Below, one piece after another: positions 32,009-34,786 of a stretch of DNA of 34,786 bases. The notes beneath the pieces were generated by a model, which searched no databases, was not told where the DNA came from, and worked only from the letters and a program-made list of their open reading frames with translations. The DNA is taken from positions 1 through 34,786 of the IMG/VR virus record IMGVR_UViG_3300045135_000875. One strand, written 5' to 3'. The DNA is from a virus. The position numbers were made by a program, and so were the translations under genes. How positions within the stretch are numbered: position 1 is the stretch's first letter; every line of letters begins with the position of its first letter.

Positions 32009-34429
32009 TTATCTTGGTTCAAATTGTTCTAAATCAAATCCACCTAAATTATCAAAGCCTTTCGACTCAAACTTTTCAGCTGGTAGATCTTTTTTTCTTT
32101 GTTCAATCATTTTTGATTGTTGACTAGCTTGTATTCTAGTACGTTCATCTTTACGATCTTCTTTATATTCTTCTTTATCTTTAATCACTTGTGATTCCAT
32201 GTCTTTTAATCTCATATTTAAATTAAACTCATGTTCCATAAGTTCTTTTTTGATTTCTGCTTCTCTTTCCATTTTAGCTGTTTCAAAACCGGACTCAGCT
32301 TGAGCTAATTGAACTTTTTGCTCAGTGATTACTTGATTTTTTTGAGCTTCTGCTTGAGCAGCTCTTTCTGCCGCCTCAGCATTAGCTTGAGCTTGAGCTT
32401 GTATATTTTGTTGCGCTATAGCCTGATCTTGCTCAACCTTTTTTCTTTTTCTTAATTTTAAAACTTGATTAGCTAATTTTAAGTTTCTAACCTCTCTAAT
32501 ATCAATAGCGTCTTCTAAATTTATTTGCTGCTGTTGAAGAGCCATTTGTATATTGTTTTCTAATCTTTGTTTTTCTTCATCATCAGGTGCTAACTCTAAA
32601 AATATACCAAAGTCATGTAAGTGTAATTCTTTAACTTGATCTAACGTACCTACGTTAAACCTACCTAACGATAAAACAAATTGATTTCTAGATTTAGAAT
32701 ATTCTATTACATCAGATATTCTAAGCGATATAGCTTCAGCTGTTTTTAACGTTATATAAAGACCAGCTTGTAATATATGTCTTGTAGCTGTGTTACTATT
32801 AGCAGCTGCAATTTTTTGCAAACCAACTAGCGAAGCTTTATCAGGCATACTACCATCTCTAGCTTCATTTAAACCAGTCACATCTCTTATCATTTGTAAG
32901 TAATAATTATAAGACTGTATTAAAGCATTAATTTTAGCATTACCACCAGATGATTGTAACTCTTGTATTGGCATACGGCCATTATTAAAGTCACCATCTT
33001 GCGTCATTGATCTACCAATAACACTACCAGTTTGGAAATACATATTTAAAGCTTCTTGTGGATTATAATTTGTTCCGTTACCTAAATCTATTTCAGCTAA
33101 ACCATCAGCATCTAAAAATACACCATCAGGAACTACTCTTGACATTACTTGTTGTAATTTTAAGTGAGTAAGCTGTATCATATCTGCAAATGTCATCATA
33201 CGACTAACTAGAGACTCAGGTCTACCTTTATACATACGTGGTGCAGCTATATTATAACTCATAGCTACTTTAGTAATGTCAGACTTAGGTCTTGTCATGT
33301 TTTCACATTTTTTCCAGTCTAACATTATATCATGGTTTAATATTTTTACACCACTGTATAAAACTTCTATAGCTCTATCAACTTTTTCAAATCTTGCTCT
33401 TGCATCTTTTGGTGGATCAAATGTATCATCTTTTCGCAAAGCCTTGTCAGCGCCAGATGCCATTTCTTTTATTTTAAATACTTGTTTATTAAAAGTTTTG
33501 TACTCAAAATACAACACGTTTACATATGCTTTATCACTAGCATCTTCTGGATAATATACGTATTTATCATTTTGTTGATTTTCGTATTTATCCTCTAATT
33601 CTTTTATTTGCTCTTCTGTTAACTCGGGATATTGCTTAATAAGATCTTTTATTAATACTCTTTTTACTTCACCAACATAATATAAATCTTCAAAATACGG
33701 ATCATCACTATAAGAATAAACTATATTAGCTGGATCAACATAATCAATTTTTATCCCTTCAGCTTTATTAAAGCTATTTTTAAGGCAAGCAATACCAATA
33801 ACAGCTAAATCATAATCAATTCTTTTCTTTATAAAATCATATTTATTAAGAGACATTACATTGTCTAACGCTTCTTCTTCTGCTATTTCAATTGACTGTT
33901 TATAGTTTAATTGCATGTGCACGGAAAGCTCTTCATCATTTCGAGGTAATTCTTCAGGATTATTTTTAAAAGAATTTATACCTGTTTGAGCTTGAACATT
34001 AAGTTTAAATGATTTAAACTTCATATCCTCTTGCATATTTTTTATATAATCAGTTCTGTCTTGTGCAGCAACAGGATCAATTGAAAATGCTTTTATATCA
34101 TAAGTTCTTTCTTGTATTCCATTAACAACAATATCTACAAATTTAGGTATAATAGGTACAGGTTTCCAGTCTAAATTAAGATATGACAAATCACCATTTA
34201 TAGATAATTCATCTTTGTATTTTTGTATTGACTGCTCACCTCTAGCATATAGTCTCAGCTCGTGGTATTTTTGTTGAGTATCATAATAGCGATCAGTTCC
34301 ACGGTCGCTTTTAAACCACTCTTGTTCTATAGCGTTAGCAACCGCTTTGCCATATTCAGGGCTAGACTTCTCAGCGTCAGGCACTGCCTGGCTAGGAAAA
34401 CTAGATTTTTTTACTTTTGTTTTAATCAT
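32009..34429 (-). CDS. Portal protein
   Basis: An 806-residue portal protein, forming the 12-subunit ring at one capsid vertex through which DNA is packaged and ejected. It follows the presumed terminase gene, overlapping it by 8 bases. It has the usual helical core (QEWFKSDRGTDRYYDTQQKY; IPKFVDIVVNGIQERTYDIK), a conserved MMTFADMIQLTHLKLQQVMS helix, RDVTGLNEARDGSMPDKASL (typical of large podoviral portals, where GLNEARDGS precedes the crown region), and a long C-terminal coiled coil (about residues 650-780) rich in Gln, Ala and Glu (QAQAQANAEAAERAAQAEAQ). Size and coiled coil match portals of crAss-like and related phages. Confidence 0.88.
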   Translation of the reverse strand: MIKTKVKKSSFPSQAVPDAEKSSPEYGKAVANAIEQEWFKSDRGTDRYYDTQQKYHELRLYARGEQSIQKYKDELSINGDLSYLNLDWKPVPIIPKFVDIVVNGIQERTYDIKAFSIDPVAAQDRTDYIKNMQEDMKFKSFKLNVQAQTGINSFKNNPEELPRNDEELSVHMQLNYKQSIEIAEEEALDNVMSLNKYDFIKKRIDYDLAVIGIACLKNSFNKAEGIKIDYVDPANIVYSYSDDPYFEDLYYVGEVKRVLIKDLIKQYPELTEEQIKELEDKYENQQNDKYVYYPEDASDKAYVNVLYFEYKTFNKQVFKIKEMASGADKALRKDDTFDPPKDARARFEKVDRAIEVLYSGVKILNHDIMLDWKKCENMTRPKSDITKVAMSYNIAAPRMYKGRPESLVSRMMTFADMIQLTHLKLQQVMSRVVPDGVFLDADGLAEIDLGNGTNYNPQEALNMYFQTGSVIGRSMTQDGDFNNGRMPIQELQSSGGNAKINALIQSYNYYLQMIRDVTGLNEARDGSMPDKASLVGLQKIAAANSNTATRHILQAGLYITLKTAEAISLRISDVIEYSKSRNQFVLSLGRFNVGTLDQVKELHLHDFGIFLELAPDDEEKQRLENNIQMALQQQQINLEDAIDIREVRNLKLANQVLKLRKRKKVEQDQAIAQQNIQAQAQANAEAAERAAQAEAQKNQVITEQKVQLAQAESGFETAKMEREAEIKKELMEHEFNLNMRLKDMESQVIKDKEEYKEDRKDERTRIQASQQSKMIEQRKKDLPAEKFESKGFDNLGGFDLEQFEPR

Positions 34430-34784
34430 TAGTTACTATTTTTGATAACATACCTTTATTGTTATATTTGGAAAAACCAAAATTAATTGTTGAGTTTTCT
34501 CTTTTAGGACTAGGCCTATATAAATTTTTATTACAAGCCATAATTGCTAAACCTGAACTAATAGTAGCATCAAACTTTGTTCTATTATTAATATCAAATC
34601 TAGCCCAATCATTTAAAGTTGTATTAAATGATATATTACCATATTGTCCTTCTTGTGTTAAACCTACATGCTGTTGTATGTAACTTTCTATTGCAGCAGC
34701 ATGAGCTTGTTTAATATCTTCACTTGAGTTAGGTATACCACCTACCTCTTTTTCAGCTGTTGATAATTTATTCCATAATCGATC
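34422..34784 (-). CDS. Probable terminase large subunit, C-terminal part (5' end outside window)
   Basis: A frame open through the right edge of the window and ending at TAA (34422-34424), 8 bases inside the portal start. The 120 visible residues begin DRLWNKLSTAEKEVGGIPNS and end in NRTKFDATISSGLAIMACNK followed by PSPKRENSTINFGFSKYNNK. FDATISSGLAIMA fits the last helix of the terminase nuclease domain, where the final acidic residue precedes a helix with small residues. Position directly before the portal is the classic terL position. The ATPase domain is out of view, so the call rests on context and this end. Confidence 0.68.
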   Translation of the reverse strand, partial: DRLWNKLSTAEKEVGGIPNSSEDIKQAHAAAIESYIQQHVGLTQEGQYGNISFNTTLNDWARFDINNRTKFDATISSGLAIMACNKNLYRPSPKRENSTINFGFSKYNNKGMLSKIVTND

Positions 34785-34786
34785 AG

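Noticed and set aside
1-34786. CRISPR array, integrase, transposon or attachment site
   Set aside because: No regularly spaced repeats, recombinase motifs or paired terminal repeats were seen by eye.

Overview
The window is part of a tailed-phage genome, very probably a podovirus-like lytic phage of a marine member of the Bacteroidota (Flavobacteriia). Phage origin is shown by a contiguous structural block on the minus strand: the 3' end of a probable large terminase at the right edge, then portal, a small virion protein, acidic scaffold, major capsid protein, connector and tail-tube-like proteins, a tail stabilisation-type protein, three internal or ejection-type proteins (one of 2623 aa), and a lysis region. 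The host assignment is an inference from three things: Shine-Dalgarno sequences are missing before essentially every start I inspected, DNA is very A+T-rich, and phage-encoded signal peptides end in SQ, AQ or NAQ as is common in Flavobacteriia. The gene order and large portal recall crAss-like and related marine Bacteroidota podoviruses, but I cannot place it in a family.

Left part (1-5218, plus strand): the C-terminus of a class I ribonucleotide reductase large subunit, followed without any gap by eight further genes, nearly all joined by ATGA or longer overlaps: a JmjC/cupin oxygenase, a 66-aa unknown, a small cupin, CMP-KDO synthetase (kdsB-like), a SAM methyltransferase, KDO-8-phosphate synthase (kdsA, metal-dependent class, all four metal ligands present), a GT8-like glycosyltransferase and a GT29 (sialyltransferase-fold) glycosyltransferase. 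KdsA makes KDO-8-P, a host phosphatase would yield KDO, the kdsB-like enzyme would make CMP-KDO, and the GT29-like enzyme belongs to a CMP-sugar-using family. This is the most striking element: an apparently self-contained phage pathway for adding KDO or a related ulosonic acid to a surface glycan, wired into the nucleotide-metabolism operon.

Middle part (5157-9923, minus strand): the two transcription units converge and overlap at 5157-5218. On the minus strand lies an island of very small, lysine-rich, Cys-containing proteins (several too short for ordinary gene callers), a tiny HExxH protein, then an M15 peptidase endolysin, a holin-like membrane protein, a 53-aa amphipathic protein, a YfiM-like exported protein, a secreted thioredoxin-fold protein that has lost its CxxC, a membrane/coiled-coil protein and a predicted outer-membrane beta-barrel. 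This block combines lysis with proteins aimed at the host envelope.

Right part (9981-34786, minus strand): the virion genes. The 2623-aa protein carries an HEFLH metallopeptidase motif and a complete HAD-phosphatase motif set, making it a polyvalent injected protein. The tail stabilisation function appears divided between a 1369-aa and a 446-aa protein. A clear UUCG-loop terminator follows the capsid gene, and two interlocked inverted repeats lie in the gap before the connector gene. No tRNA, CRISPR array, integrase or insertion sequence was seen, and no gene-free stretch reaches 300 bases.
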